Shown: positions 17,837 through 29,186, counted from the first letter of the stretch. The stretch: DNA of 64,000 bases from JAVVEG01 sp041751425 (GCA_041751425.1 JBGSXL010000008.1:184783-248782); one strand, 5' to 3'. Program-made: numbers and translations. Notes: generated from the sequence alone by a model not told the origin.

Positions 17837-18080
17837 CCCGACAATAATAATAAATAATAAAAATAACGCGAAATAATAATAAAAATAGCATTACCTGGTT
17901 TGGTGCAGTACAAAAAGAATAAAGAACAGATCTTGGTCGTTTTAGTGGAAACCAGTTGTTTCTCGCCCAAAGACACTGTTCCAGAAGAGAATTGTGGTAC
18001 TTTGTTTGGTACCTGGCAAAAATAAAAATAATAATAAATTTAATTACCTTCCTTGCGGGGGGGTTGACCTAACCCCCCAG
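17837..18080 (+). ncRNA. crcZ: CrcZ-like small RNA (Hfq/Crc decoy)
   Basis: The region between cbrB and pcnB holds no convincing reading frame. It starts at a sigma-54 promoter and carries four A-rich clusters that fit the CA motif AAYAANAA. These are at 17841–17866, 17871–17886, 17911–17928 and 18018–18038. In Pseudomonas, CrcZ lies at this position and uses such motifs to sequester Hfq (with Crc), relieving catabolite repression. Here the motifs are mostly AAUAAUAA rather than AACAACAA. CTGGTTT (17895–17901) can pair with AAACCAG (17949–17955), leaving the A-rich parts single-stranded. The predicted length of about 240 bases is shorter than I recall for Pseudomonas CrcZ. The 3' end is uncertain. 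Confidence 0.78.
18058..18078 (+). terminator. Hairpin at the 3' end of the crcZ-like RNA
   Basis: GGGGGGTT (18058–18065), loop GACCT, then AACCCCCC (18071–18078) makes a perfect 8-pair, G/C-rich stem. No T-tract follows, so it may protect a 3' end or act as a Rho-assisted or weak terminator. I place the RNA end here tentatively. Confidence 0.55.
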
Positions 18081-18221
18081 AGCATTTCCTCCTGCTAATT
18101 TCTACAACTTCGGTGTATTATTCCCATTTTCCAGCACTAGCAGATGCCTGTGCATTATCGAATAGCACAATATGCCAGATGCTCAAACCTATAAGCCCCG
18201 GGAACGGATACTGAAAATCAG

Positions 18222-19691
18222 ATGTTTAGAAAGATTACACGGGCACTTTTTCGCAAGGTAAAACCGCCTCAGGCAAACCCAGACAAAGCTGCCAATGGCC
18301 CGGATAAAGCCAGGGCCCGCTATGATGACGATCGTTCGGACACGCTGCCTTCGCGTTTGCAGGATCTGGATCTCAGTGGCGCCACCATCATTGAGCGCGA
18401 AGATCACTGTATCTCCCGCAAGCATATTTCGCCCAATGCTCTCAAAGTACTTTATCGTTTGAATGACGCCGGCTTTCAGGCTTTCCTCGTTGGCGGCGGA
18501 GTGCGTGACCTGTTGTTGCAAAATGATCCCAAAGATTTCGACATATCCACTAATGCGACTCCTGAAGAGATCAAACACCTGTTTCGCAATGCCCGCATTA
18601 TCGGGCGGCGTTTCAAGATTATTCATCTGAGTTTCGGGCGCGAGATAATTGAAGTCACTACATTCCGCGCTCACCATGCAGCTGAAAACGAGTTCCAGGC
18701 TGATGATTCCCGTCAGGGTATACGTGGGCTCGACTCTGCTCACACCAGCGATGGTATGATCTTGCGCGACAATGTCTACGGCAGCATCAATGAGGATGCG
18801 TTGCGCAGGGATTTCACCATCAATGCGCTTTACTACACTACCAACCGCTTCCTGATTCTGGATTTTACCAATGGCATGGAGGATCTGCATAATCGTCTTA
18901 TCCGCATGATTGGCGATCCTGCAACGCGTTATAGAGAGGACCCTGTCCGATTGCTGCGAGCCATTCGTTTTTCTGCGAAGCTGGATTTCGACATTGAACA
19001 GAATACTCGGGAGCCAATCGACAAACTTGCCCATTTGCTGGGCTCAATTTCACCAGCGCGGTTATTCGACGAAAGTATTAAACTGTTCGTAGGTGGGCAT
19101 GCAGAAGCGACCTTCGCTGTGCTGCGGCAATTCAAGGTGGCGGATTACCTGTTCAAGGCCACACTGGACACCACTACAGACCCAGACGCTCCTGCCAGCC
19201 GCCTGCTGACCCTTGCATTGCGCAATACCGATACACGCCTGGCCGAAGGCAAATCCGTCACCCCGGCGTTCCTCTTCGCCGCATTGCTGTGGCCACCGTT
19301 ACAGGTGGCACTGAAGAACAGCAATGCGGATAATGTGCCCAGTGTAATTGCTTTGCACGATGCTGCTACCAGCGTGATAATGGAGCAACTGCAACGCACC
19401 GCAATACCGAAACGGTTTACAACGGCAATGCGGGAAATTTGGGAAATGCAGCTTCGTCTGCGTCCGCGCAGCAGACGTAGTGTGGAAACTGTGCTGGCTC
19501 ATCCTCGCTTCCGAGCGGCTTATGATTTCCTGTTGCTGCGTGAAGATGCCGGTGAAAACCTGGATGGCCTGGGGCAATGGTGGACAGATATGCAGAGTAG
19601 TGACCGATCCCAGCAGGAAACCATGCTGGCCGCTCTGGACAAACGCGGCCCCCGCAAACCACGACGCCGCAAAGCGAAGCGACAGGACTGA
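18222..19691 (+). CDS. pcnB: Poly(A) polymerase I
   Basis: PcnB adds poly(A) tails to RNA 3' ends and so speeds their decay. The nucleotidyltransferase core has GGGVRD (91–96) and the catalytic aspartates D105 and D107 (KDFDIST). The tRNA-binding-like part follows (RRDFTINALYY and RYREDPVRLLRAIRFSAKL). The C-terminal tail is very basic (RGPRKPRRRKAKRQD), as in gammaproteobacterial PcnB. The length of 489 residues is in the usual range. It opens a tight row with the deoxynucleoside kinase, panB and panC. Its position directly after the crcZ-like RNA is conserved with Pseudomonas. Confidence 0.95.
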   Translation: MFRKITRALFRKVKPPQANPDKAANGPDKARARYDDDRSDTLPSRLQDLDLSGATIIEREDHCISRKHISPNALKVLYRLNDAGFQAFLVGGGVRDLLLQNDPKDFDISTNATPEEIKHLFRNARIIGRRFKIIHLSFGREIIEVTTFRAHHAAENEFQADDSRQGIRGLDSAHTSDGMILRDNVYGSINEDALRRDFTINALYYTTNRFLILDFTNGMEDLHNRLIRMIGDPATRYREDPVRLLRAIRFSAKLDFDIEQNTREPIDKLAHLLGSISPARLFDESIKLFVGGHAEATFAVLRQFKVADYLFKATLDTTTDPDAPASRLLTLALRNTDTRLAEGKSVTPAFLFAALLWPPLQVALKNSNADNVPSVIALHDAATSVIMEQLQRTAIPKRFTTAMREIWEMQLRLRPRSRRSVETVLAHPRFRAAYDFLLLREDAGENLDGLGQWWTDMQSSDRSQQETMLAALDKRGPRKPRRRKAKRQD

Positions 19692-19696
19692 ATTGC

Positions 19697-20371
19697 ATGA
19701 CGGAATCTCCAACACCTGAACTAAAAATTGCCACACCACAATTCATCGCAGTGGAAGGCCCCATTGGTGTTGGTAAAACCAGTCTGGCGAAGCGTCTTGC
19801 CGATACTTTCAATTATGATATTTTGCTTGAAAAGCCCGAGGAGAATCCATTTCTGGAGCGCTTCTATCGCAGCCCCAGACAACACGCACTGGCTACGCAA
19901 TTGTTTTTCCTGTTTCAGCGCAGCCGCCAGATTCAGGACATGCGTCAGAACGACCTTTTTTCGCCCGTGCGCGTCGCCGATTTCCTAATAGACAAAGACT
20001 ATCTGTTTGCGCGCCAGAATCTGGACAACGATGAGTTTGAACTTTACGAAAAAGTGTATGCGCACCTGACCATCGATGCACCTACGCCGGATCTGGTCAT
20101 CTATTTGCAGGCCCCTACTCCGGTATTATTGAACCGCATCCAGAAAAGAGGCATTGCCGTTGAACAATTGATTGAACGAAATTATCTGGAAAGACTCAAC
20201 GCAGCATACACGGAGTTCTTTCATTATTTCGATAACGCTCCGTTGCTGATCGTTAACAGCGCTGAAATCGATCTGGTCGGCAACGACGAAGACTACCAGC
20301 AACTGGTCGACTACATAATTGCGCGCCCACGTGGCACACAATATTTCAATCCTCAACCCACTTTACTGTAA
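19697..20371 (+). CDS. Deoxynucleoside kinase family protein
   Basis: This 224-residue kinase has the P-loop GPIGVGKT (21–28), then EKPEENPFLERFY, where family members bind the nucleoside. FFLFQRSRQ and the lid-like LNRIQKRG come later. This is the deoxyadenosine/deoxyguanosine/deoxycytidine kinase fold, salvaging deoxynucleosides to monophosphates in the cytoplasm. It begins 6 bases after the pcnB stop and ends 12 bases before panB. Many relatives carry folK in this position; no folK is present here. Substrate preference is unknown. Confidence 0.85.
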   Translation: MTESPTPELKIATPQFIAVEGPIGVGKTSLAKRLADTFNYDILLEKPEENPFLERFYRSPRQHALATQLFFLFQRSRQIQDMRQNDLFSPVRVADFLIDKDYLFARQNLDNDEFELYEKVYAHLTIDAPTPDLVIYLQAPTPVLLNRIQKRGIAVEQLIERNYLERLNAAYTEFFHYFDNAPLLIVNSAEIDLVGNDEDYQQLVDYIIARPRGTQYFNPQPTLL

Positions 20372-20382
20372 CCGGGCAATAT

Positions 20383-21192
20383 ATGAGTTCACAGTCTGCA
20401 AAGAAAAGCACAACGTTGAGCACGCTGATCAAGATGAAAGCGCAGGGTGAGAAGTTTGCCTGCCTGACAGCTTATGACGCTTGTTTCGCCAAGTTGCTTG
20501 ATGAAGCTGGCGTGGAGGTCATTCTGGTTGGGGATTCGCTTGGCATGGTGCTGCAGGGCCACGACAGCACGCTACCGGTAACGATGGAAGATATGATTTA
20601 CCACATGGAATGCGTGAAGAGAGGCAATCGACATGCTTTTCTGATCGCCGATATGCCGTTCATGAGCTATTCCTCGGAAGCGCAGACATTGAACAACGCG
20701 GCCGCATTAATGCGTGCCGGTGCGCAAATGGTAAAACTGGAGGGCGGGGCCTGGATAGGCAATACCACGCGTCTGCTGGCTGAACGCGGCATCCCCGTCT
20801 GCGCTCACATGGGTTTGACGCCGCAGTCGATCAATCGCATTGGCGGTTATCACGTGCAAGGTAGAGACCCACGCCAGGCAGAGAGCATGCTTAGCGAAGC
20901 GCAGTTACTGCAGGAGGCTGGTGCCAGTATTCTATTGTTGGAATGCGTGCCGCAGAAACTGGCAAAAACCATGACAGAAGCACTGGATATTCCCGTGATC
21001 GGTATTGGCGCCGGCCCGGGTACTACGGGACAGGTGATGGTATTGCATGACCTGCTCGGCATATCACCCATCACACCAAAATTTGTGAAGAACTTTCTAA
21101 CTGAAACAGGCAGCATTCCGGCGGCGCTGCAGGCATACGTTGCCGCTGTCAAGGCGCTGCAGTTTCCGGCACCTGAGCACTGCTTCGATTAG
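20383..21192 (+). CDS. panB: 3-methyl-2-oxobutanoate hydroxymethyltransferase
   Basis: PanB transfers a hydroxymethyl group from methylene-tetrahydrofolate to ketoisovalerate, the first step of pantothenate synthesis. TIM-barrel markers are present: LTAYDACFAKLLDEAG (28–43), VGDSLGMVLQGH (49–60, with the metal-binding Asp), the D of IADMPF, KLEGG, and the PVIGIGAGPGTTGQ block. At 269 residues it has normal length. panC follows in the same direction after 84 bases. Confidence 0.95.
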   Translation: MSSQSAKKSTTLSTLIKMKAQGEKFACLTAYDACFAKLLDEAGVEVILVGDSLGMVLQGHDSTLPVTMEDMIYHMECVKRGNRHAFLIADMPFMSYSSEAQTLNNAAALMRAGAQMVKLEGGAWIGNTTRLLAERGIPVCAHMGLTPQSINRIGGYHVQGRDPRQAESMLSEAQLLQEAGASILLLECVPQKLAKTMTEALDIPVIGIGAGPGTTGQVMVLHDLLGISPITPKFVKNFLTETGSIPAALQAYVAAVKALQFPAPEHCFD

Positions 21193-21276
21193 TTGTTTAT
21201 CCACCATTTTCGCTTAGCAGTTTGCGACCGAACTCAAAATAAAGCGCCAAGTAGCCCTGAAAAGCGATGTTAACCA

Positions 21277-22135
21277 ATGCAAACGTATCATTCGATAAAA
21301 TCCCTGCAACAGGAAATCGGAAAGCAGACCCAATCCGGCAAGACTATTGGTCTGGTGCCAACCATGGGAAATCTGCATGACGGACACCTGCAACTGATAA
21401 CAGAGGCCCGCAAGCACTGCGATTTTGTAGTATCCAGCGTGTTCGTCAATCCGATGCAGTTTGGTCGCGGTGAAGACCTGGATGCTTATCCACGTACATT
21501 GCAACAAGACGAAAGCAAACTTGCGGCCGCTCACTGTGACGCTCTGTTCGCTCCTGGTAGCCGTGAGATGTACCCTGAAGGCCTGGACACACAAACCGTT
21601 GTCTCGATTCCTGCACTGTCCGCGAGACACTGCGGAGCCAGCCGGCCAGGGCACTTTGATGGGGTTGCTACAGTGGTCAGTAAGCTGTTCAATATTGTCA
21701 GACCCGACAAGGCTGTGTTTGGCCTGAAGGATTATCAGCAGTTCCGGGTTATTCAGAAGATGGTCGCAGACCTGTGCTTTGCTATCGAAATCATTGGTGT
21801 AGAAACCTGGCGCGAATGCAGCGGCCTGGCCATGAGTTCACGCAATGGTTATCTGACCACTGAGCAGCGCCAGACCGCTGCTGTTATCTATCAAAGTTTG
21901 CTGCAGGCGAAAGAGGATATACTGGTTGGCAATAAAGACTTTGCACAATTGGCAAGCTCAGCCAAGCTCAAATTGACGACTGCTGGTTTGCGCACAGATT
22001 ATTTCACGGTCTGCAATGCAGAAACTCTGGAGCCAGCCGATTCTAACGATAAAGAGCTGGTCATTTTGGTGGCTGCGTATGTTGGCAATACCCGTCTGAT
22101 TGACAATGTCCGATGTTCAGTTCAGGAGCATTTCC

Positions 22136-22146
<11 letters not shown>
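21277..22146 (+). CDS. panC: Pantothenate synthetase
   Basis: PanC joins pantoate and beta-alanine with ATP. The nucleotidyl-transferase signature PTMGNLHDGH spans 28–37 with H34 and H37. VFVNPMQFG follows, then FGLKDYQQ for substrate binding and the KMSKS-like MSSRNGYL. The length of 289 residues is typical. The last bases overlap the start of acs, whose ribosome site lies inside panC. panD, which makes beta-alanine, is not in the window. Confidence 0.95.
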
Positions 22147-24073
<1,927 letters not shown>

Positions 24074-24093
24074 CACCGGAACAGGATTTATTT

Positions 24094-25272
24094 ATGCAGG
24101 ACATTGTTATTGTTGCCGCAGGAAGAACTGCCATCGGATCATTTCAGGGAGATCTGGCGAGCGTCTCAGCCGTGGAAATGGGCACTCAGGTTATTCGCCA
24201 GCTTTTAGCCAAACACCGTATCGATCCCAGCCATATTAACGAAGTCATTCTCGGCCATGTTCTCACAGCCGGGTGCGGGCAGAACACAGCGCGTCAGGCC
24301 AGTATCCATGCCGGGTTAGGAGTTAATGTTCCTGCTCTCACTATCAACAAGGTCTGCGGCTCCGGCCTGAAGGCCGTGCATCTGGCAGCGCAGGCCATTT
24401 TAGCCGCTGATGCTGACATGATTATTGCTGGTGGTATGGAATCCATGAGCCAGTCTGCTCACGTGTTGCCCAACTCACGTAGTGGTCAAAAAATGGGACA
24501 CTGGCAGGCTATCGATACCATGCTGCATGATGGACTATGGGATGCCTTTAACAATTATCACATGGGTATTACAGCCGAGAATCTGGTCGCGAAGTATGAT
24601 ATTTCGCGCGTGGAACAGGATGAGTTTGCGTTGCGTTCACAATTAAAGGCACTTGCTGCCATGGATGCAGGCTATTTTGACAATGAAGTGTTGCCTGTCT
24701 CTGTTGCTCAACGCAAGGGAGACCCGGTTATCATCGATAAGGATCAGGGCCCGCGAGCAGGAACTTCCATTGAAGGTTTGGCTCGACTCCCCGCCGCTTT
24801 CAAGAAAGATGGCAGTGTCACAGCAGGCAATGCCTCCGGATTGAACGATGGTGCTGCGGCAGTGGTGCTTTGCAGCAGAGCGAAAGCCGATGAACTTGGT
24901 TTGCAACCGCTGGTGACCATTCGCGCGTGGGCGAGTGCCGGTGTCGACCCCAGCATCATGGGTATTGGACCAGTCTCTGCTACAAAGCGCTGTCTGGCCA
25001 AAGCGGATTGGCAACTGGAAGACCTGGACCTGATTGAGGCCAACGAGGCTTTTGCTGCACAATCTATCGCGGTAGCGCGGGAGCTTAAGTGGGACATGAG
25101 CAAGGTTAATGTCAATGGTGGCGCGATCGCGCTCGGACATCCTATCGGCGCGTCCGGTTGTCGGGTTCTGGTAACATTGATTCACGAAATGATTCGACGC
25201 GATGTGCACAAGGGATTGGCGACATTGTGTATTGGCGGTGGCCAGGGCGTGGCTATTGCTGTGGAGCGCTGA
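24094..25272 (+). CDS. Acetyl-CoA C-acetyltransferase (thiolase)
   Basis: This 392-residue biosynthetic-type thiolase condenses two acetyl-CoA to acetoacetyl-CoA or runs in reverse. The nucleophile is C88 in INKVCGSGLKA. The GHPIGASG histidine and the C-terminal CIGGGQG cysteine complete the active site. LIEANEAFAAQ is also typical. Only 20 bases separate it from acs, which suggests one operon. The 3' end overlaps the convergent SulP gene by 20 bases. A role in short-chain fatty acid or polyhydroxybutyrate metabolism is possible, but no phaB or phaC lies nearby. Confidence 0.92.
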   Translation: MQDIVIVAAGRTAIGSFQGDLASVSAVEMGTQVIRQLLAKHRIDPSHINEVILGHVLTAGCGQNTARQASIHAGLGVNVPALTINKVCGSGLKAVHLAAQAILAADADMIIAGGMESMSQSAHVLPNSRSGQKMGHWQAIDTMLHDGLWDAFNNYHMGITAENLVAKYDISRVEQDEFALRSQLKALAAMDAGYFDNEVLPVSVAQRKGDPVIIDKDQGPRAGTSIEGLARLPAAFKKDGSVTAGNASGLNDGAAAVVLCSRAKADELGLQPLVTIRAWASAGVDPSIMGIGPVSATKRCLAKADWQLEDLDLIEANEAFAAQSIAVARELKWDMSKVNVNGGAIALGHPIGASGCRVLVTLIHEMIRRDVHKGLATLCIGGGQGVAIAVER

Positions 25273-26983
25273 GATTCTTCACGGCCAGATACTGTGAAAG
25301 GTATACCTGGCCCGTAAGCTTGAGTAAGAAGTTCGAATTCTGCAGGCGATCCATGACCGGACCTTTTATCTCGGAAAAGTGCAATTTTATGTCGACTTCG
25401 CGCAAGCGCTCATTTATGGCTTCCAGCGATTCCAATGCACTCAGATCAATATCGTTAACCGCATTGCACATAAGAATGACGTGCTTCAGTTCATGCTGCT
25501 CTGCTATCAGTTTGTAAATCAAATCCTCAAGGTAGCGGGTATTCGCAAAATACAGACTTTCGTCAATGCGTATCGAAAGTATATGCGCGTGTGTTTCCAC
25601 CATATGACGATCAATATTGCGAAACTGCTCCGAGCCGGGGACCTGGCCGACAATGGCAACATGGGGCTTTGAAGTTTTGTACAGGTGCATCAACACCGAG
25701 ACGATCAAGCCGGCAGCAACTCCTGTTTCCACGCCAAAAAAAAGCGTCAGCACAATTGTCACGCTGACAGCCATGAAATCTGCGGCAGAGAACCGCCAGG
25801 CTTTCTTCAGGATCGGCACATCAATCAATGACCACACGGCGACTATGATAGTAGCGGCCAGTGTAGCTTTGGGCAGATAGGCTAATGCAGGCAAGAACAG
25901 GAAGGTAGCCACGCCAATCAGTATAGCTGCGTATACGCCTGCAGCAGGTGTTGCGGCACCAGCATCGAAGTTAACTACCGAGCGGGAAAATCCACCAGCA
26001 ACCGGAAACCCGCCGGAGAACGCAGACGACATATTGGCAGTTCCCAGCGCAATCAATTCCTGATCCGGATCTATGCGCTGACGTCTCTTTGCCGCAAGCC
26101 CCTGTGCCACAGATACGGATTCCACAAAGGCAATGGTGGCAATCAGCGCTGCAGAACCCAGCAATGACTGCCATAGATCCAGCGAGAATCTTGGCAGACT
26201 GAAATCCGGTAAACCCGATGGCACATGACCAACCAAAGCCAGACCTGCAGCACCCAGATCAAACCAGAATGCCAATGCTGTTGTTACGATGACGGCAAGA
26301 ATGGGGCTCAATCTGCTGCAAATAATCGCTGTCTCCGCGCTGGTACCGAGCTTGCGCATCAACCCTACCAAACCAACTCTGGCCCAGACGAGATACACCA
26401 ATGTCCCCAGACCTATCATCACACTGATGATATTGAGTTCGCTGTTGGCAGCAGTTAACGAATTGAATAGCGCCGGTACGATCTCCAGCAAATTGTGTCC
26501 TCTTGCGGAGATCCCCAGGAGATTGGGTAATTGACTTAATGCGATGATGACTGCGGACGCGGTAATGAAGCCGCTGATGACCGGGTGGGAAAGAAAGTTG
26601 GCAAGGAACCCCAGTTTCAGAATACCGAAAATCAACAACATCAAGCCTGTGACGAACGCCAGCGTGATAGCAGCCATCATATAGTCAGCACTGCCTTCCA
26701 GTGCTAATTTGCCAACAGCGGCCGCCGTCATCAGGGAAATAATGGCAACTGGCCCCACAGATAAAGTGCGACTGGAACCAAATATTGCGTACACTATTAA
26801 AGGGAGAATGCTGGCATACAAACCCATCTCGGGAGGCAAGCCAGCCAGCAGGGCATAGGCCAGGGACTGCGGAATCAGCATCACCATGACGATAAGAGAC
26901 GCCAGAGAATCGTTACCTAATTGGTGACGATTATACGTGCGTATCCAATCCAGCATTGGCAGATAAGCTGAAATCTTTTTCAT
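25253..26983 (-). CDS. SulP family anion transporter with STAS domain
   Basis: This 576-residue protein has about 10–14 membrane segments and the SulP signature around PQSLAYALLAGLPPEMGLYAS. A cytoplasmic STAS domain follows (about 440–555, with HVILMCNAVNDIDLSALESLEAI). SulP proteins move sulfate, bicarbonate or other anions across the inner membrane. Its start codon overlaps the stop of the sulfide:quinone oxidoreductase gene by 4 bases, so the two are probably coupled. I infer transport of a sulfur oxyanion linked to sulfide oxidation, but family members differ in substrate. Confidence 0.9.
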   Translation of the reverse strand: MKKISAYLPMLDWIRTYNRHQLGNDSLASLIVMVMLIPQSLAYALLAGLPPEMGLYASILPLIVYAIFGSSRTLSVGPVAIISLMTAAAVGKLALEGSADYMMAAITLAFVTGLMLLIFGILKLGFLANFLSHPVISGFITASAVIIALSQLPNLLGISARGHNLLEIVPALFNSLTAANSELNIISVMIGLGTLVYLVWARVGLVGLMRKLGTSAETAIICSRLSPILAVIVTTALAFWFDLGAAGLALVGHVPSGLPDFSLPRFSLDLWQSLLGSAALIATIAFVESVSVAQGLAAKRRQRIDPDQELIALGTANMSSAFSGGFPVAGGFSRSVVNFDAGAATPAAGVYAAILIGVATFLFLPALAYLPKATLAATIIVAVWSLIDVPILKKAWRFSAADFMAVSVTIVLTLFFGVETGVAAGLIVSVLMHLYKTSKPHVAIVGQVPGSEQFRNIDRHMVETHAHILSIRIDESLYFANTRYLEDLIYKLIAEQHELKHVILMCNAVNDIDLSALESLEAINERLREVDIKLHFSEIKGPVMDRLQNSNFLLKLTGQVYLSQYLAVKNLSAPQQ

Positions 26984-28653
26984 TTATCGCCGGGCTCTGG
27001 CTTCACCAGCCACTCTTTACCTTTGAGCATTGCATTCCAGTAGATCGGTGGCAGGATGTCCTTTTTCAGTATCCATGCTAAACGAGAGGGACGTGTCCCC
27101 TTGTTCAGCCACTCGGGAAAACTGGGCAGCAACTTGCCACCAAAACCGAACTCCGCCAGCACGATTTTTCCTCTCTCTACCGTTAATGGGCATGATCCGT
27201 AACCATCGTAACGCGCGACGCCTTGCGATATGCCCATATCAGCAAGCACATTGCAGGCAACGATGGGAGCCTGCTTCCTGGCCGCTGCCGCTGTCTTGGC
27301 GTTGGGAGCATTCATCACATCCCCCAACGACCAGATGTTTTTGTATTTCTTGTGGCGCAAAGTTTCCTGATCCACATCAACCCAGCCAGCTGCATCTGCC
27401 AGAGGGCTGTTGCGAATAAAATCCGGCGCCAGTTGCGGTGGGCACACGTGCAACATATCGAATTCGGTGCTGATAGTTTCCTTGCTGCCATCGCTGTTGG
27501 TTTTCTGAAACCATGCTGTTTTCTTCTCGCCATCTACCTTGATCAGATTGTGATTGAAATTGATCTGCGTCTGATAACGTTCCATATACTCCATTAATGC
27601 TGGCACATAATCCTTAACGCCAAACAACACAGCGCCAGCATTGAAGAAAGACACTTTCACCGCACCAATTCTGCCATTCCTGTACCAGTGATCCGCTGAA
27701 AGATAGAGTGCTTTCTGCGGTGCGCCAGCACATTTGATGGGCATTGGGGGTTGCGTAAACACAGCATTGCCTGCCTGCAGCCCCTGCACCAGTTTCCAGG
27801 TATAAGGCGCCAGATCATATCGGTAATTGGAGGTCACACCATTCGCGCCCAGCGACTCCACCAACCCCTCCACGCCCGCCCAGTTCAGCTTTATACCTGC
27901 GGCAACTATCAGGCGTTCATAACCGAAGACCCGGCCGTCATCCAACGTAACGGTATCGTTATCAGGATTGAATTCGGCTACCGCAGCTTTTAGCCACTTG
28001 GCATTGCGTGGTATCACCGATGCCATGGACCGTTCGGTGGATTCAGGTTGAAAGATACCTCCTCCGACCATAGTCCACCCAGGTTGATAATAATGCTTGC
28101 CGGCGCTATCAATGATGCCAATACGCAAGTCAGATTTTCGCCTCAACAGGCTGGCTGCAACGGCAATGCCGCCAGCCCCGCCACCGACAATTAAAACCTG
28201 AAACTGGTCACTGGCTGGCTTGTTCACTTTAACGCTCCTTTCATCAAGACGCTGTTGCATATCATTCAGGTCATAGCCTGCTGTTTTGCCAACGGTAATA
28301 ACATCGGCAGTGCTCATGCCACTGGCAGTCGCAGAAAGCGCCCAAAGCTGAATGGATCGCGTACCGGTCCGGCAATACGCCAGCACTGGCTTGGGCAACC
28401 CCTGCAGCAACCTGCCAAAATCGACCGCCTGAGCATCGCTGATATTGCCTGAGACTACAGGCAGGCTTCGCATTTCGAAACCGAAACCCGCAGCAGCTTC
28501 CGCTATTTCCGTGAACGGCGGTTGACCGGCAACCTCTTCATCCGGCCGGTTGCATATAATCGATTTGAAGCCCTGCGCAGCAATAGCAGGCAGATCCGTC
28601 GCTGAAAGCTGTTCAGCCACGGCAAAACCATTGACCACGTGTTTGATGTCCAT
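26980..28653 (-). CDS. DUF442 (rhodanese/phosphatase-like)–sulfide:quinone oxidoreductase fusion
   Basis: Residues 1–110 form a DUF442 (BLH-type) domain with active-site C94 in AYCRTGTRS. An FAD-dependent oxidoreductase follows, with GGGAGG at 157–162. The C-terminal part has the cysteine motif KCAGAPQKALYLSADHW and a second cysteine in HVCPPQ, as in human-like (type II) sulfide:quinone oxidoreductase. The enzyme oxidises sulfide at the membrane and passes electrons to quinone. The DUF442 domain probably moves the resulting sulfane sulfur to a thiol such as glutathione. The SulP gene is coupled downstream. Confidence 0.88.
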   Translation of the reverse strand: MDIKHVVNGFAVAEQLSATDLPAIAAQGFKSIICNRPDEEVAGQPPFTEIAEAAAGFGFEMRSLPVVSGNISDAQAVDFGRLLQGLPKPVLAYCRTGTRSIQLWALSATASGMSTADVITVGKTAGYDLNDMQQRLDERSVKVNKPASDQFQVLIVGGGAGGIAVAASLLRRKSDLRIGIIDSAGKHYYQPGWTMVGGGIFQPESTERSMASVIPRNAKWLKAAVAEFNPDNDTVTLDDGRVFGYERLIVAAGIKLNWAGVEGLVESLGANGVTSNYRYDLAPYTWKLVQGLQAGNAVFTQPPMPIKCAGAPQKALYLSADHWYRNGRIGAVKVSFFNAGAVLFGVKDYVPALMEYMERYQTQINFNHNLIKVDGEKKTAWFQKTNSDGSKETISTEFDMLHVCPPQLAPDFIRNSPLADAAGWVDVDQETLRHKKYKNIWSLGDVMNAPNAKTAAAARKQAPIVACNVLADMGISQGVARYDGYGSCPLTVERGKIVLAEFGFGGKLLPSFPEWLNKGTRPSRLAWILKKDILPPIYWNAMLKGKEWLVKPEPGDK

Positions 28654-28738
28654 AGCGCCTCCCTTGAAAATGACCTGTTTCTAAATATGCAATGTACTTT
28701 GCCACTGTTACACACGGCAGGCAACATGGCGAAAGCGG

Positions 28739-28766
28739 TTGACAGGTGGGTTTATCAGCGTATACT
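28739..28766 (+). promoter_or_regulatory. Sigma-70 promoter for the cold shock gene
   Basis: TTGACA (28739–28744), 16 bases, then TATACT (28761–28766) is close to the housekeeping consensus. It lies about 190 bases before the cold shock reading frame and implies a long leader. It is the only strong promoter I see in the 304-base gap between the divergent oxidoreductase and cold shock genes. Confidence 0.7.
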
Positions 28767-28772
28767 GCGCAT

Positions 28773-28957
28773 CAGCCTGAATACCGGCTATATTTATGTC
28801 TGCAATCCGAAGTGTCCTTTCAGTACCTCGTCCTGTAATCATATTTTATACTCGTATACTCAAGCTGCAGCGGGCTTTGCTTTTCTGTCATTCGTGACTT
28901 GATGGCTTACCCGTTAACAATCTCATTTAATGTTTTTTAAAAGTTACAGGAATAATC
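28773..28957 (+). other. Long 5' leader of the cold shock mRNA
   Basis: From the predicted start near 28773 to the ATG there are about 185 untranslated bases. CspA-type mRNAs often have leaders of this size that refold at low temperature. No reading frame of interest lies within it. The last bases contain ACAGGAATAATC, with AGG as ribosome site. Confidence 0.5.
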
Positions 28958-29167
28958 ATGTCTAATACAGTTACAGGTCAGGTCAAATTTTTCAACGAAT
29001 CAAAAGGTTTCGGCTTTATTGAACAAGCCGGCGGCCCTGATGTGTTCGTTCACTACAGCGCTATCCAGAACGCTGGTTTCAAAACTTTGACTGAAGGCCA
29101 GCAAGTACAGTTCACAGTAACTCAGGGTCAGAAAGGCCCACAGGCTGAGAACGTAGTTGCATGCTGA
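28958..29167 (+). CDS. Cold shock protein (CspA family)
   Basis: This 69-residue single cold shock domain protein binds single-stranded nucleic acids and melts RNA structure. RNP1 is KGFGFIEQ and RNP2 is VFVHYSAI, both intact. The order TGQVKFFNESKGFGFIE is typical of the family. The gene has its own promoter and long leader, and a terminator after it, so it forms a single-gene unit. Whether it is cold-induced or constitutive cannot be told from the protein. Confidence 0.95.
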   Translation: MSNTVTGQVKFFNESKGFGFIEQAGGPDVFVHYSAIQNAGFKTLTEGQQVQFTVTQGQKGPQAENVVAC

Positions 29168-29186
29168 TATCGCTTTGTCGTTTAGT

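Noticed and set aside
17841..18038. Repeated A-rich units considered as a CRISPR array or simple microsatellite
   Set aside because: Units are irregular, unequal in spacing and without spacers; position and promoter fit an Hfq-binding RNA better.
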